Shown here piece by piece: positions 28,267 to 40,545 of a DNA stretch of 64,000 nt; the first letter of the stretch is position 1, and each line of letters begins with the position of its first letter. Origin of the DNA: Salinimonas marina (GTDB lineage: Bacteria > Pseudomonadota > Gammaproteobacteria > Enterobacterales > Alteromonadaceae); the NCBI RefSeq assembly GCF_015644725.1, contig NZ_CP064795.1, positions 2,540,501 through 2,604,500 of the forward strand, in the 5' to 3' direction. The translations under genes and the position numbers were made by a program. The notes beneath the pieces were generated by a model. The model made no database searches. It saw nothing but the letters and a program-made list of their open reading frames with translations, and was not told where the DNA came from.

Positions 28267-29575
28267 TATTCTGTCTCCACAATCATCGCTGCACCCAGAC
28301 CACCTGCTGCACAGGCTGTCAGCAAACCAGTACCGCCGCCGCGCCGCTGAAGCTCATTAAGCATTTGGGTAATCATACGCGTACCAGTGGCGGCGAAAGG
28401 ATGGCCATAAGCGATTGAGCTGCCCATTACATTAAACTTGTCCATATCGATTTCGCCGGTGGCTTTGTCACGTCCCAGCTTTTCTTTGGCGAATTTATCA
28501 CTGGCAAACATTTTAATGTTCGCTAGCGTTTGGGCGGCAAAGGCTTCATGCATTTCAATCAGCGTCAGATCGTTCAGGGACATGCCCGCCCGATCCAGGG
28601 CGATAGGAGTCGCATAGGAGGGGCCCATCAACATGTCTTCCCACACATCTATTGCTGAAAAGGCATAGCTTTTAATATAACCCAGCGGCGTATAGCCTAG
28701 TTCTTTGGCCCGGCTTTCTGTCATCATTAACACAGCCGATGCCCCATCAGTAAGAGGTGTGGCATTAGCGGCGGTCACTGAACCATATTTTTTATCAAAC
28801 ACCGGACGCAACTTAGCGTAACCTTCCAGCTTTGAGTCAAAGCGCACATTATTATCCCGGCCCAGCGCGCCTTGGTAAGGTTCGGCGTAGGCGGTCATCA
28901 CTTCATTGTCCAGTTTGCCGGCTTCCCAGCTTTCGGCGGCCAGACTATGAGAGCGATGAGCAAGCTGGTCCTGATCTGCACGGGCAATCTGATGGGTTTT
29001 GGCCATTTGCTCGGCCGTTTGGCCCATCGACAGGCCCGTGGAGTATTCAGCAACGGCGGGTGGCACCGGCATCAGATCTTTGAACGACAACCGTTTAAGA
29101 ACATTGAGCTTTTGCCCCATGGTCTTGGTTTTTTGTAAATCTACCAACGCGCGCGCCAGATTTTTTGAGACCCCGATGGGGATACCGAGGTGGAGTCTGC
29201 GCCCCCTGCTACCCCTACCTGGATATTGCCGGCCATCATGCTCTCGGCAATGTTAACGGTAGACTGAAAACTGGTGGCGCAGGCACGAGATACACTGTAA
29301 GCATCCGTGTGCACATTCATGCCCGTACCTAATACAATTTCCCGGGCAATATTGGGCGCCTCAGGCATCTGCACAACTTGTCCGTAAACCACCTGATCAA
29401 TCATATCCGGGGATACGCCGTTGCGGATCAGAAGTTCATTGACCACCATCTTGCCTAGGTCGACAGCCGGAACTCCATGAAAATAAGTTGCCATTTTTGC
29501 AAACGGCGTTCGTAGACCAGAAACAATCGCAATCCGATCGCCCTGACGTGTCGTTATTTGTTGTTTAGTCGCCAT
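28266..29575 (-). CDS. fadI: 3-ketoacyl-CoA thiolase FadI (frameshifted)
   Basis: Thiolase beta subunit of the FadIJ complex. The nucleophile Cys is in [11 protein letters not shown], the conserved His in [10 protein letters not shown], and the C-terminal catalytic Cys in [17 protein letters not shown]. The open frames join if one base is added to the G4 run at 29178-29181 (plus-strand view), restoring [20 protein letters not shown]. The result is 436 residues, equal to E. coli FadI. It is first gene of the operon, with fadJ translationally coupled downstream and a FadR-like site 41-57 bp upstream of its ATG. Confidence 0.94.
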
Positions 29576-29615
29576 ATTGTACCTGAATCGTTTGCCACTT
29601 TACGGTGTTCTCGCG

Positions 29616-29632
29616 AAGTGGTCTGACCTGTA
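29616..29632 (-). promoter_or_regulatory. FadR-like operator upstream of fadI
   Basis: AAGTGGTCTGACCTGTA contains the palindromic core GGTC-T-GACC and closely matches the E. coli FadR consensus (A-x-CTGGTC-N-GAC-x-x-GTT). FadR represses beta-oxidation genes in the absence of long-chain acyl-CoA, and the position just upstream of the fadIJ start suits repression. Confidence 0.65.
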
Positions 29633-29725
29633 ATAATGTAAGATTTTACAGACTATCATCAAAATAGCAAATGGCCGCAAAAGCACCTCGCCACAGCATA
29701 TCTGTGACTCGCCGCTTTACACTCG

Positions 29726-29754
29726 TTTACATTTGATGATTGTTCCAATGTAAA
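29726..29754. promoter_or_regulatory. Inverted repeat in the fadI-moxR intergenic region
   Basis: TTTACATT (29726-29733) and AATGTAAA (29747-29754) form a perfect 8-bp inverted repeat with 13 bases between. It lies midway in the 390-bp divergent region, which otherwise shows no gene. It could be an operator for either transcription unit; the regulator is unknown. Confidence 0.4.
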
Positions 29755-29965
29755 GAATATGTCTTAATCAGTGTATTACCTTAAACCAACCGGCTACCAG
29801 CGCAAGCGCGCAGTGGTTATTTATTGTCAAAGCACTGCGTTAACCACGTCTTGAAGTTGCCGGAGATGGAACCATATAAGAAACCAAGAGTCAGTAACCC
29901 ACGAACTTTTGTTTCTTACACTAGTAGTGTTTGGTACAGCTATTTGATCAGGAATTTAACACGCT

Positions 29966-30921
29966 ATGGCAGCAGAGCAGTTTCAGCAACTTCACGCCTA
30001 TCTGAACTCACAAATAATCGGTCAGACCCAACTCACCCGTAGCCTGCTTATTGCGATGCTGGCAGATGGTCACCTGTTAGTTGAAGGTCCCCGGGGCTTG
30101 CCAAAACCCGGGCGATCAATGCGTTGGCGAACGGCATGGAAGCAGATTTTCATCGGGTCCAGTTCACCCCGGATTTGCTGCCGGCCGATTTAACCGGTAC
30201 CGATATCTACCGCCCCGAGACCGGCGAGTTTGTGTTTCAAAAAGGACCACTGTTTCATAATCTGATGCTGGCGGATGAAATAAACCGGGCTCCGGCCAAA
30301 GTGCAGTCGGCCTTATTGGAAGCGATGGCCGAACGCCAGATTACGGTGGGCAACAAAACCTACAAGTTACCGGCGTTGTTTTTGGTTATGGCGACCCAGA
30401 ACCCGCTGGAGCAAGAGGGTACCTACCCGCTGCCAGAGGCGCAGCTGGACCGGTTTTTGATGCATATTGAAATTGATTATCCCGGCGCTGAAACCGAGCT
30501 GCAAATTTTGCAGTTAACCCGGGACGAAGAGCGCAAAATGGCGGCGCCCGCACCGGCCAAATTATCGCAGGCCGATATTTTTGCAGCCCGCAAGCAAGCA
30601 TTGAGTTTGCATCTGGCCCCTGAGCTGGAACGCTATATGGTAGAGCTGGTGGTGGCCACCCGCAGCCCGGAAAAATACGATGATGAGTTAAAAGACTGGA
30701 TTGAATTTGGGGTAAGTCCGCGGGCCACTATTGCCCTGGACCGCTGTGCCCGGGCCCATGCCTGGCTGGCAGGGCGTGATTTTGTCGGCCCCGATGATAT
30801 TCAGGCGGTGGTGCATAATGTTCTGCGCCATCGCATTATTTTGTCGTATCAGGCTGAAGCGCAGGGTGTCACCACCAATCAGGTGCTCGATCGTATTGTT
30901 CAACAGGTGGCTGTGCCGTAG
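29966..30921 (+). CDS. MoxR-type AAA+ ATPase (frameshifted)
   Basis: 318 residues after repair. MoxR ATPases act as chaperones that work with VWA-domain partners, which follow here. Motifs are Walker A GPPGLAKT (after repair), Walker B LADEINRAPAKVQSALLEAMAE and sensor 1 FLVMATQNPLEQEGTYPLPEAQLDRF. The first frame breaks inside Walker A; one base added to the C4 run at 30089-30092 restores VEGPPGLAKTRAINALANG. The length is normal for the family. It is first gene of the six-gene operon up to batD; spacing to the DUF58 gene is about 22 bp. Confidence 0.92.
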
Positions 30922-30943
30922 TTATATGATAAATAAGGCCCAC

Positions 30944-31879
30944 ATGCTCACCGCGTTACACAGTAACGGAATTGAGCTGAGCACTACCGAATTGCTGCGC
31001 TACCGACAGCTGACACACCTGATTAACCTCAAGCCCGGTAAGGCCCATTGTGCGGCTTTATCCGGCGGCTACCTGAGTAAGCATAAAGGCCGGGGTATGG
31101 AGTTTGATGAAGCCCGCCATTATCAGGCCGGCGACGATATTCGGGCGATCGACTGGCGGGTAACCGCCCGCACCGGTAAAACCCATACCAAAATTTATCG
31201 TGAAGAACGTGAACGACCGGTTTTTATTCTATGCGACCTGTCTGCCTCAATGCAGTTTGGTACCCAATTGCTGCTAAAAAGTATCCAGGCGGCGCATCTG
31301 TCTGCCCTTATTGCCTGGTCGGCGGTCCAGCGGGGCGATAAACTGGGCGCTCTGCTCTTTACCGCTAATCAGCATCGCGAATGCAAACCGATGTCCCGTA
31401 AGCGCGCGGTGCTGGCCCTTTGTCACGAGCTGATGCAGTTGCAAAATGATCAGCATGATACAGAACAACTATCAGCTATTGCGTTTAGCGATGCCTGCGC
31501 CCGCGCACGGCGGCTGGTCCGGCCCGGTAGTCTGGTATACGTTATTTCCGATTTTGCCACGTTAGATGCTGCCACCGCCCAGCATCTTGCGCATCTGGGT
31601 CGTCATAGCGAAGTAAAATCGCTGATGATTACCGACCCCTTCGAACATGCTTTGCCACAGGTTGCCGGGCAGCGCCAGGTCAGTGTCACCGACGGTCAGC
31701 AACGTCAGACCTGGCTACTTGGCGATTCGCATCAGCAGCAACGGTACCGCGAAAGCCGCGAACAGCACCTGGTGCAGACCACGCAGTTGCTACGTGATGC
31801 CGGTATTTTCTGTCAACAAATCAGTGCGGCCACACCGTTGGAACATCAACTGAACGTGCAGGCTGGATCCAAACAATGA
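30944..31879 (+). CDS. DUF58 domain-containing protein
   Basis: About 311 residues, soluble. It shows the DUF58 core: RGMEFDEARHYQAGDDIRAIDWRVTARTGKTHTKIYREE, followed by a VWA-like fold with RPVFILCDLSASMQFGT (a DxSxS-type metal site). The start at 30944 is chosen for TAAGG five bases upstream; an in-frame ATG at 30926 is possible. DUF58 proteins sit in MoxR/Bat operons and are thought to work with the ATPase. The stop overlaps the DUF4381 start (ATGA). Confidence 0.88.
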   Translation: MLTALHSNGIELSTTELLRYRQLTHLINLKPGKAHCAALSGGYLSKHKGRGMEFDEARHYQAGDDIRAIDWRVTARTGKTHTKIYREERERPVFILCDLSASMQFGTQLLLKSIQAAHLSALIAWSAVQRGDKLGALLFTANQHRECKPMSRKRAVLALCHELMQLQNDQHDTEQLSAIAFSDACARARRLVRPGSLVYVISDFATLDAATAQHLAHLGRHSEVKSLMITDPFEHALPQVAGQRQVSVTDGQQRQTWLLGDSHQQQRYRESREQHLVQTTQLLRDAGIFCQQISAATPLEHQLNVQAGSKQ

Positions 31880-32395
31880 ACGAACAACAACTTCTTGCAC
31901 AACTAAAAGATATTCAGCCTCCTGATCCTGTTTCATTCTGGCCGCTGGCCTGGGGTTGGTGGCTTGTTGTCGCCCTGACGTTATTGGTATTGACCGCGGT
32001 AGTATGGTGGTGGCGCCAACGACGTCGTTTTAATGCCCCCGCCGCCAGGCGCTCAAGGAGCTTAAAAATGTTTCTGTGGAAGCCGACAACTGGCCGTCAC
32101 AAATCAATCAATTACTCAAGCGTACCGCCATCAGCTACTTCCCCGCCCTGCCCTGGCGGGACTGTATGGTCAACGCTGGACCCAGTTTTTGGTAAGGCAG
32201 CTCAGACCGGGGCAGCAGAGCCAGGCCGCCGAGGAACTGAGTCACTTACAGGCTATGCTGTATCAGCCCGTCAAGCCTGACAAAAGTCAGTTTAGCCGAT
32301 GCCGGCAGGTGGCTGAGCACTGGATCAAACACGCCAGATTTAAGCCTCTGCCTGACGCGACGGTACTTAATGACGCTGAGGTAAGCCATGTTTGA
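31876..32395 (+). CDS. DUF4381 domain-containing membrane protein (two frameshifts)
   Basis: 173 residues after repair, matching DUF4381 proteins of Bat operons. The N-terminus is LLAQLKDIQPPDPVSFWPLAWGWW followed by one membrane helix (VVALTLLVLTAVVWWW) and a basic linker. Two one-base additions are needed: in the C5 run at 32036-32040 (gives RFNAPRRQALKELKNV) and the C4 run at 32141-32144 (gives FPRPALAGLYGQRWTQFL). The C-terminal frame then runs on to 32395 and overlaps the start of the next VWA gene by 8 bp. It lies between DUF58 and BatA, the standard place. Confidence 0.82.
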
Positions 32396-33410
32396 GTTTG
32401 CCTGGTGGTGGGTATTATTGTTACTGCCGCTGCCGTTGCTAATGCGTTTGCTGCCAGCCAGTACCCCCACTCAGGAGGCGGCACTGCATATCCCCCATGT
32501 ACTGGCCGGCGCTACTGCCTCATCCTCTCAGACACGTGCTCAGGCATCGGTTAAGCTCATCTGGTTATGGCTGATATGGCTGCTGTTGGTGGTGGCGGCC
32601 GCCCGCCCACAATGGCTGGGCGAGCCGGTCAGTATTTCCAGCGAAGGGCGTGAAATGATGCTGGCAGTGGATTTATCCGGCAGTATGAAAATAGACGATA
32701 TGACGATAAATGGCCGTCAGGTAAACCGTCTGCAAATGACCAAAGCAGTATTGGCTGACTTTATCAAACGACGGGTCTCCGATCGCCTTGGTCTGATCTT
32801 ATTTGCCGATACCGCTTATTTGCAGGCGCCCCTGACTTTTGACCGTAAAACGGTGGCGCAGTTGCTCGACGAATCCGTGATTGGTCTGGTAGGCGAACAG
32901 ACCGCGATAGGCGATGCAATCGGTCTCGCGGTGAAGCGCCTGGAAGCCCGGGAAAAAACAAACAAGGTATTGATTTTATTAACAGATGGTCGCAATACCA
33001 CAGGTAATATCACCCCAAAACAAGCTAAAGAACTGGCGGTTGAAAGCGGGGTTACGGTTTACACCATTGGGGTGGGCGCCGATAAAATGGTGGTCGAGAA
33101 CTTTTTTGGTCGCCGGCAGGTAAACCCATCGCGGGAGCTGGATGAGGATATGCTTACTGACATCGCTACCGCCACGGGTGGCAAGTATTTTCGGGCCCGG
33201 GATTCCCAGGAACTCGAGCAAATATACAGTCGGCTGGATGAACTGGAACCCATCGAAGGCGATTCGCAAAAGCTGCGGCCGTTAAGTGCGTTGTATTATT
33301 ATCCACTGGGTCTGGCGTTACTGTTTAGTGTGCTACCCCTGGCCGGCATGCTGTGGCGACACCGCCAACGCCATCCATCTCGGTCCACCTCGCAAGTAAA
33401 AGAGCGCTAA
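32388..33410 (+). CDS. VWA-domain membrane protein, BatA-like
   Basis: 340 residues. Two N-terminal membrane helices (WWWVLLLLPLPLLMRLL and LIWLWLIWLLLVVAAA) are followed by a VWA domain with a full MIDAS: DLSGSMK (DxSxS), the Thr of GEQTAIGDA and the Asp of LLTDGRN. A third helix is near the C-terminus (YYYPLGLALLFSVLPLAGMLW). BatA proteins are metal-binding scaffolds working with MoxR, linked to aerotolerance or envelope stress. Followed after 4 bp by the BatB/BatC fusion. Confidence 0.9.
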   Translation: MFEFAWWWVLLLLPLPLLMRLLPASTPTQEAALHIPHVLAGATASSSQTRAQASVKLIWLWLIWLLLVVAAARPQWLGEPVSISSEGREMMLAVDLSGSMKIDDMTINGRQVNRLQMTKAVLADFIKRRVSDRLGLILFADTAYLQAPLTFDRKTVAQLLDESVIGLVGEQTAIGDAIGLAVKRLEAREKTNKVLILLTDGRNTTGNITPKQAKELAVESGVTVYTIGVGADKMVVENFFGRRQVNPSRELDEDMLTDIATATGGKYFRARDSQELEQIYSRLDELEPIEGDSQKLRPLSALYYYPLGLALLFSVLPLAGMLWRHRQRHPSRSTSQVKER

Positions 33411-33414
33411 TCAC

Positions 33415-35396
<1,982 letters not shown>

Positions 35397-35397
<1 letters not shown>

Positions 35398-37106
35398 TGA
35401 AACAGTTGTACATATTAATAATGGGTTTAGCACTAAGTCTGGCCAGCCACGCCAGCGTCACCAATGTGCGGGCTCAGATTGATAAAAATCCGGTGATGGT
35501 GGATGAGGCTATCCGCCTTTCGGTCATTGCTGCCGGGGACCCCTCCCGGGATGCATTTGACAGCTCAGCACTGCTTAATGACTTTGTGGTGGGCCGCACT
35601 GCCATTAGTAACCGCACCAGTATTATTAATGGTACACGCAGCAAAACCACCACCTGGACCACCACGTTGTTTCCTCGTCAGGAAGGTCGTTTTACGATCC
35701 CCGCTTTTACTATCGAAGGACACCAAACCCAGCCTATTGAGGTAGAGGTTATTCCGGTAAGCCAGTCGGACAATGACAAGCCAGCCCGTGATTTTTATGT
35801 TACCACCAGCGTGGATACCAACGAGGTCTATCTTAATCAGCAAATTCGCTACACAGTGAAACTGTTTCTGGCTACTGATATCGAACGTGGAAGTTTACAG
35901 GCACCCAAGCTGGCTCAGGCGCAAATCAGCCAGCTGGGCGATGATAGGCGTACCACAGAAATTGTAAATGGCCGGCGCTACCAGGTCATTGAACGTAATT
36001 TTGCGGTGGTACCTCAACGTTCAGGCGAGTTTACTATTCAGGGGCCGGTCTTTACCGGTGAGGTGCTGGCCCCCAATACTAACCAGCGCTTTGGTTTTTT
36101 CAATCGCACTCAAACCATCAACCGGCTGGGGCCGGATATAACCTTAACGGTTAAAGCGCAACCTGATGATATTGATTTTCACTGGCTTCCCAGTGAGTTT
36201 GTGGACATTCACGAAGAGTGGCCTCAGCAACAGGAATTTACGGTGGGTGAACCGGTTACCCGAACCATGACCCTCACCGCCATGGGGGTGGTAGAAGAAC
36301 AGCTTCCCGACTTCCCCACTCATTATCCACCCGGCTTCAAGGTCTACCCCGATCAAAGCCAGACCGCTACCGTGGATAAAGACAATACTCTGATTGCGCA
36401 GCGGGTCGCCTCGGTGGCGATTATCCCCACGAAAGCGGGTAAATATGTGCTGCCTGAGATCACCATCCCCTGGTTTAATGTCCTGACCCAAGAGACCGAA
36501 TACGCCACATTGAAAGCCCGCAGCATAGAGGTGGTGCCCGATACGGCGTCTGCCCCGGCGCCCACCAGCCCTGCCGCTGCGGCTTCATCTACGCCAGAGC
36601 CTGAGACCGGCGAGGCGCCGGCGCAGACTACGCCGCCAGAGTCCGGAGCCGGTATGCCCGGATACGCTATGTGGCTGTTGCTGGGCCTTTGGGTTGCCAC
36701 TGTACTGCTATTGGCCATCGTTATACGCTATTATCGTAAAAAATTAAGCCAACAGCCGCCCGCAGCCGCGGTTGGAAGCGGCCATGAAAGGCAAGTCGAA
36801 GCACAGGCCTATGCGCAGCTTGAAAGCGCCTTAAAAAGTGGCCAGGCCAGTCAGGTGGTCGCGGCGTTGCATCACTGGCTCCGCCAGCTGGAAGGCCTTG
36901 AGCAGCCCCTTACCAGGCCGGCCGACAGTGTTCTTACCGCACCGTTGCAGGCGCCGCTGGATGCGTTGCTGGCGAGCTTGTATGGCCCCGGATCAACGAC
37001 GTGGGATGTACAGCCACTTCGCAGCGCCTTAGTGGCTGTTCGTCAGCAATATTTGCAACACCAACAAGAACAACGACAACCGTTGTCACCGCTCTATCAG
37101 CAATAA
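35397..37106 (+). CDS. BatD-like protein
   Basis: About 569 residues. The start ATG at 35397 (TAATG overlap with the previous stop) leads directly into a signal peptide (MKQLYILIMGLALSLASHA). The protein has repeated beta-sandwich domains (typical openings VRAQIDKNPVMVDEAIRL and TNEVYLNQQIRYTVKL), a Pro/Ala-rich linker (about 385-410) and a membrane helix (about 425-445, MWLLLGLWVATVLLLAIV). A cytoplasmic helical tail ends the protein. BatD is the usual last member of the MoxR/Bat operon and probably presents a periplasmic domain. A 37-bp gap separates it from the DUF885 gene. Confidence 0.9.
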
Positions 37107-37143
37107 TAAAAACGGTGACGCTTGATAACACCAGGGAGATCAC

Positions 37144-39009
37144 ATGCAAAAAAACATGTTTCGTTTAAGTGCGCTGGCACTGGCACTTAGCGGCTTAATG
37201 GCCTGCTCGCCTGCCTCACAGGAAGCCAGCAGCAACAAAAGCGCGGGCAACGCCACCGAGTCTGAGTCGCAGATGAGCGCTCAAAGTGAGTCTGAACGGC
37301 TTAATGCTTTTTTCGAACGTACCTTTGAAGAAGACTTAAAACGGTCACCCGTGTCCCAAAGCTATCTGGGCTACAAGTGGGACTATGGCGAGTGGGATGA
37401 TGTCAGCGAAGAAGCCAAAGAACAGCAAATGGCTATCTACAAAAATCGTCTTGAAGAGCTTGATACGTTCGATGCAAAAAAGCTTAACGAACAGGAAAAA
37501 TTAAGCCTGAAACTCTACCGTTATGAGCTTGAACGGTCACTGGAAAACGACAAATTCCGTCATCACACTTATGTTATCAATCAGTTCCGCGGGCCGCACA
37601 CCATGGTTCCCAGCTTTTTGATCAATATTCATAGTGTTAAAACTGAAGACGATGCCAAAGCCTACATCAGCCGTCTGGACAAAGTGGACACGTACTTTGG
37701 ACAGGTTATTGACCAGATGAAACTGCGCCAGGAAGCAGGAGTTTTTCCACCAGCCTGGGCTTACCCGCAGATGATACAGGCGTCACGTAATGTGATCTCC
37801 GGAGCGCCTTTTGACACATCTGATACCCCTTCAACCTTGTGGGAAGACATTGATGGCAAAATCCGGGCCCTGGAGGTTGAAAATACCGTTAAACAAAATC
37901 TGCTGGCCGAAGCAAAAGCCGCACTGCTGACCTCGGTTCGTCCTGCGTATGAGGAGCTGATCAGTGAATTGGAAGCCCAGGAAAAATTAAGTCCTGAAGG
38001 CGACGGTGTATGGCGGTTACCGGAAGGCAAAGCCTGGTACGACAATCGTCTTAGCTGGTATACCACCACCGATCTTAGTGCCGAGGAAGTCCATCAGATT
38101 GGTCTGGAAAATGTGGATCGTATTCATAATGAAATGAAGAAGATCATGAAGGAGGTGGAATTTGACGGCACCTTGCAGGAGTTCTTTGAATTCATGCGTA
38201 CCGATGATCAGTTCTACTACGAAGATACCAAAGAAGGACGTCAGCGTTATCTGACCGAAGCCAAACAGCATATCGATAATATGCGCGACGCACTGCCAGA
38301 CTATTTTGGGCTAACCCCTGAAGCCGATATGATTGTTAAGCGGGTGGAGGCTTTCCGTGAACAATCTGCAGGTAAGGCGTTTTATCAAAGCCCGGCGCAG
38401 GATGGTTCACGGCCTGGCATCTATTACGCCAACCTGTATGACATGAGTTCCATGCCCACCTATCAAATGGAAGCCCTGGCGTACCATGAAGGTATTCCCG
38501 GCCATCATATGCAACGCGCGATTGCTCAGGAACTTGACGGCATTCCGATGTTCCAGAAATTTTTAAGCGCCACCGCCTATACCGAAGGCTGGGGATTGTA
38601 TAGCGAAGAGCTGGCTAAGGACATGGGTTTTTATGAAGATCCCTACTCTGATTTTGGCCGCCTGGCCATGGAATTGTGGCGAGCCTGCCGGCTGGTGGTC
38701 GATACCGGCCTTCACTCAAAACAATGGTCACGTGAAGAAGCGGTTGAGTACCTGGTAGAAAATACTCCGAACCCTGAATACGATGCGCAAAAAGCGATTG
38801 AGCGCTATATTGCGTTGCCCGGGCAAGCCACCGCTTACATGATTGGTAAGCTCAAAATCATGGAGCTGCGCGATAAGGCCCGTGAGGAATTAGGCGATAA
38901 ATTCAGTTTCCCGGAGTTTCATGATGAAATTCTCAAAGACGGCCCGGTGTCGCTGGCGGTGCTGACCGATAAAATCAATCGCTGGATTGAGCAAACTAAA
39001 GCAGAATAA
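37144..39009 (+). CDS. DUF885 lipoprotein, probable metallopeptidase
   Basis: 621 residues with a lipoprotein signal (lipobox LMAC, Cys at about 21), so membrane-anchored in the envelope. The characteristic DUF885 motif YHEGIPGHHMQRAIAQEL (about 448) and TEGWGLYSEELAKDMGFY supply two His and a distal Glu as likely zinc ligands. The preceding segment contains IYYANLYDMSSMP. Length and motifs match envelope DUF885 proteins, often annotated as X-Pro dipeptidyl or M3-like peptidases; the substrate is not established. A terminator follows. Confidence 0.88.
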   Translation: MQKNMFRLSALALALSGLMACSPASQEASSNKSAGNATESESQMSAQSESERLNAFFERTFEEDLKRSPVSQSYLGYKWDYGEWDDVSEEAKEQQMAIYKNRLEELDTFDAKKLNEQEKLSLKLYRYELERSLENDKFRHHTYVINQFRGPHTMVPSFLINIHSVKTEDDAKAYISRLDKVDTYFGQVIDQMKLRQEAGVFPPAWAYPQMIQASRNVISGAPFDTSDTPSTLWEDIDGKIRALEVENTVKQNLLAEAKAALLTSVRPAYEELISELEAQEKLSPEGDGVWRLPEGKAWYDNRLSWYTTTDLSAEEVHQIGLENVDRIHNEMKKIMKEVEFDGTLQEFFEFMRTDDQFYYEDTKEGRQRYLTEAKQHIDNMRDALPDYFGLTPEADMIVKRVEAFREQSAGKAFYQSPAQDGSRPGIYYANLYDMSSMPTYQMEALAYHEGIPGHHMQRAIAQELDGIPMFQKFLSATAYTEGWGLYSEELAKDMGFYEDPYSDFGRLAMELWRACRLVVDTGLHSKQWSREEAVEYLVENTPNPEYDAQKAIERYIALPGQATAYMIGKLKIMELRDKAREELGDKFSFPEFHDEILKDGPVSLAVLTDKINRWIEQTKAE

Positions 39010-39044
39010 TTCGCGGCGAATAAACGCCTTCTGCAGATATATCT

Positions 39045-39068
39045 CCCCGGCCTGGCGCCGGGGTTTTT
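39045..39068 (+). terminator. Intrinsic terminator after the DUF885 gene
   Basis: CCCCGGC-CTGGC-GCCGGGG followed by TTTTT. Confidence 0.9.
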
Positions 39069-39189
39069 GTTACCATTGTTTTTCATTCCAGCCTGCGAAT
39101 CAGCTATGCTTATCAAATACCTTCAGCCAGCGGCCAAAAAAATGTTCAGGTCACGAAATAAATTATCGGCCCCGCGGGTCTTATCTGAC

Positions 39190-39702
39190 ATGAAACAGAA
39201 ACAAAAACGCTATGAAGCGCTGGTGCACGCCTTTCACGCCGATATCTATCGATATGCGTATTATCTGGCTAAAGACAAAAGCGTGGCGGAAGATATCGCC
39301 CAGGAGACGTTTTTACGGGCCTGGCGTTCGCTGGATGCTTTAAAAGATGAAAAGGCAGCCAAGTCCTGGCTGATCACCATCGTGCGCCGTGAAAATGCCC
39401 GGCGGTTTGAAAAAAAGCAGTTGGATATTGTGGAGTATGATGAGGCCGCACTAGTAGATGAAACCTGTTTTGCTGAAAGTTCGGTACACCAGAATGAGAT
39501 CCATCGATTGCTGGCCGGACTTTCGCTTGAATACCGGGAGCCTTTGATTTTGCAATTAATTTTTGGTTATAGCGGCGATGAAATCGCGGCGCAGCTGGAC
39601 CTTAATAAAAATACCGTAATGACACGTTTGTTTCGTGCCCGCAACCAGCTTAAAGATACCTTGAGTAAGCAACCAGAAGTACGAGGTCACCGTAATGGAT
39701 GA
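39190..39702 (+). CDS. Sigma-70 family RNA polymerase sigma factor, ECF-type
   Basis: About 170 residues from ATG at 39190; an upstream in-frame extension exists but is less sigma-like. Region 2 is clear: DIYRYAYYLAKDKSVAEDIAQETFLRAWRSLDAL (about 18-50). Region 4 is LSLEYREPLILQLIFGYSGDEIAAQLDLNKNTVMTRLFRARNQLKD (about 110-155), with its helix-turn-helix. The stop overlaps the start of the DUF3379 gene by 8 bp, so the two are translationally coupled, as in many Alteromonadales and Vibrionales. The controlled genes are not evident. The upstream terminator makes it the start of its own unit. Confidence 0.9.
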   Translation: MKQKQKRYEALVHAFHADIYRYAYYLAKDKSVAEDIAQETFLRAWRSLDALKDEKAAKSWLITIVRRENARRFEKKQLDIVEYDEAALVDETCFAESSVHQNEIHRLLAGLSLEYREPLILQLIFGYSGDEIAAQLDLNKNTVMTRLFRARNQLKDTLSKQPEVRGHRNG

Positions 39703-40401
39703 GTTAGAATTCCGGCGTCGTATCTATGCAGATCCAGACACCATGGACGCAGACGTGCTTAAGGCAGCTGAAGCCGACCCTGACAAACAGGCTTTTCGCG
39801 AGCAAGTCAGACAGATGAACAATAAGCTCAAACAGGCCACAAAAGTGCCGGTCCCGAGGACCTGGCCCACAAACTGATTTGGCAACAAACGACCGCCGAT
39901 TACAACAAACAGCGCAAACATCAGCGCTGGTATACTGCCCTGGCCGCCTCTGTAGCGCTGGTGATTGGGGTAATGGGGACATTGTGGGTGGTGCAACAGC
40001 CACCCGGGCTGGAAAATCAGGCGCTGGCACATGTGACCCATCTTGATAAAGAAGTGCCCCATAGCGTATTGCCCTTAGATATGGCGCAAATCAATGCCAA
40101 GCTCGCCAGTTTCGGGGGGCGAATGGTTGAGTCTATCGGTGACATACAGGTGGCAAACTTTTGTCATTTACGTTCTGTTCGTAGTCTGCACCTGATTCTG
40201 CATACCGACCAGGGTCGTATGTCCGTGTTTGTGATGCCCCCCGACAAGGGCAGCACCATTCCCGATAGCTTCAGCAATAACGAATTTCAGGGCACCCGGT
40301 TTCAACTGCAAAAGGCCAGTATTGTGGTGGTGGGGGAAAAAGGTTCTAATCTTCACCCTCTTAGCCAGAAGGTGAGAAAAAGTATACAGTTTTCAGCCTG
40401 A
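39695..40401 (+). CDS. DUF3379 protein, likely anti-sigma partner (frameshifted)
   Basis: About 235 residues after repair. The N-terminal cytoplasmic part (MDELEFRRRIYADPD) is followed by one membrane helix (about 85-105, WYTALAASVALVIGVMGTLWV). The C-terminal part, outside the cytoplasm, contains a single Cys (NFCHLRSVRSLHLIL). One base added to the C3 run at 39853-39855 restores KVPVPEDLAHKLIWQQTT and makes the two frames one. A single-pass protein coupled to an ECF sigma factor is the classic anti-sigma arrangement. The role is inferred from context. Confidence 0.8.
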
Positions 40402-40414
40402 TAAACTCTTTCCA

Positions 40415-40439
40415 GCCACTTTTTAAAGTGACTTTTTTT
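40415..40439 (+). terminator. Intrinsic terminator after the DUF3379 gene
   Basis: CACTTT-TT-AAAGTG followed by AC and T7. The stem is weak but the T-run is good. Confidence 0.6.
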
Positions 40440-40545
40440 GTCGGTGCGTCAATATTTTGTAAATTTATTAGAGTTCAAATTGCCCCCATTCATGGAGACT
40501 TACGTAAGTTCCTGTTAGCATGCCGAAAAAAATAAGGAAGGATTT

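Noticed and set aside
29824..30042. 72-codon plus-strand frame upstream of moxR
   Set aside because: It overlaps the moxR start in another frame and has no ribosome site or protein-like pattern.
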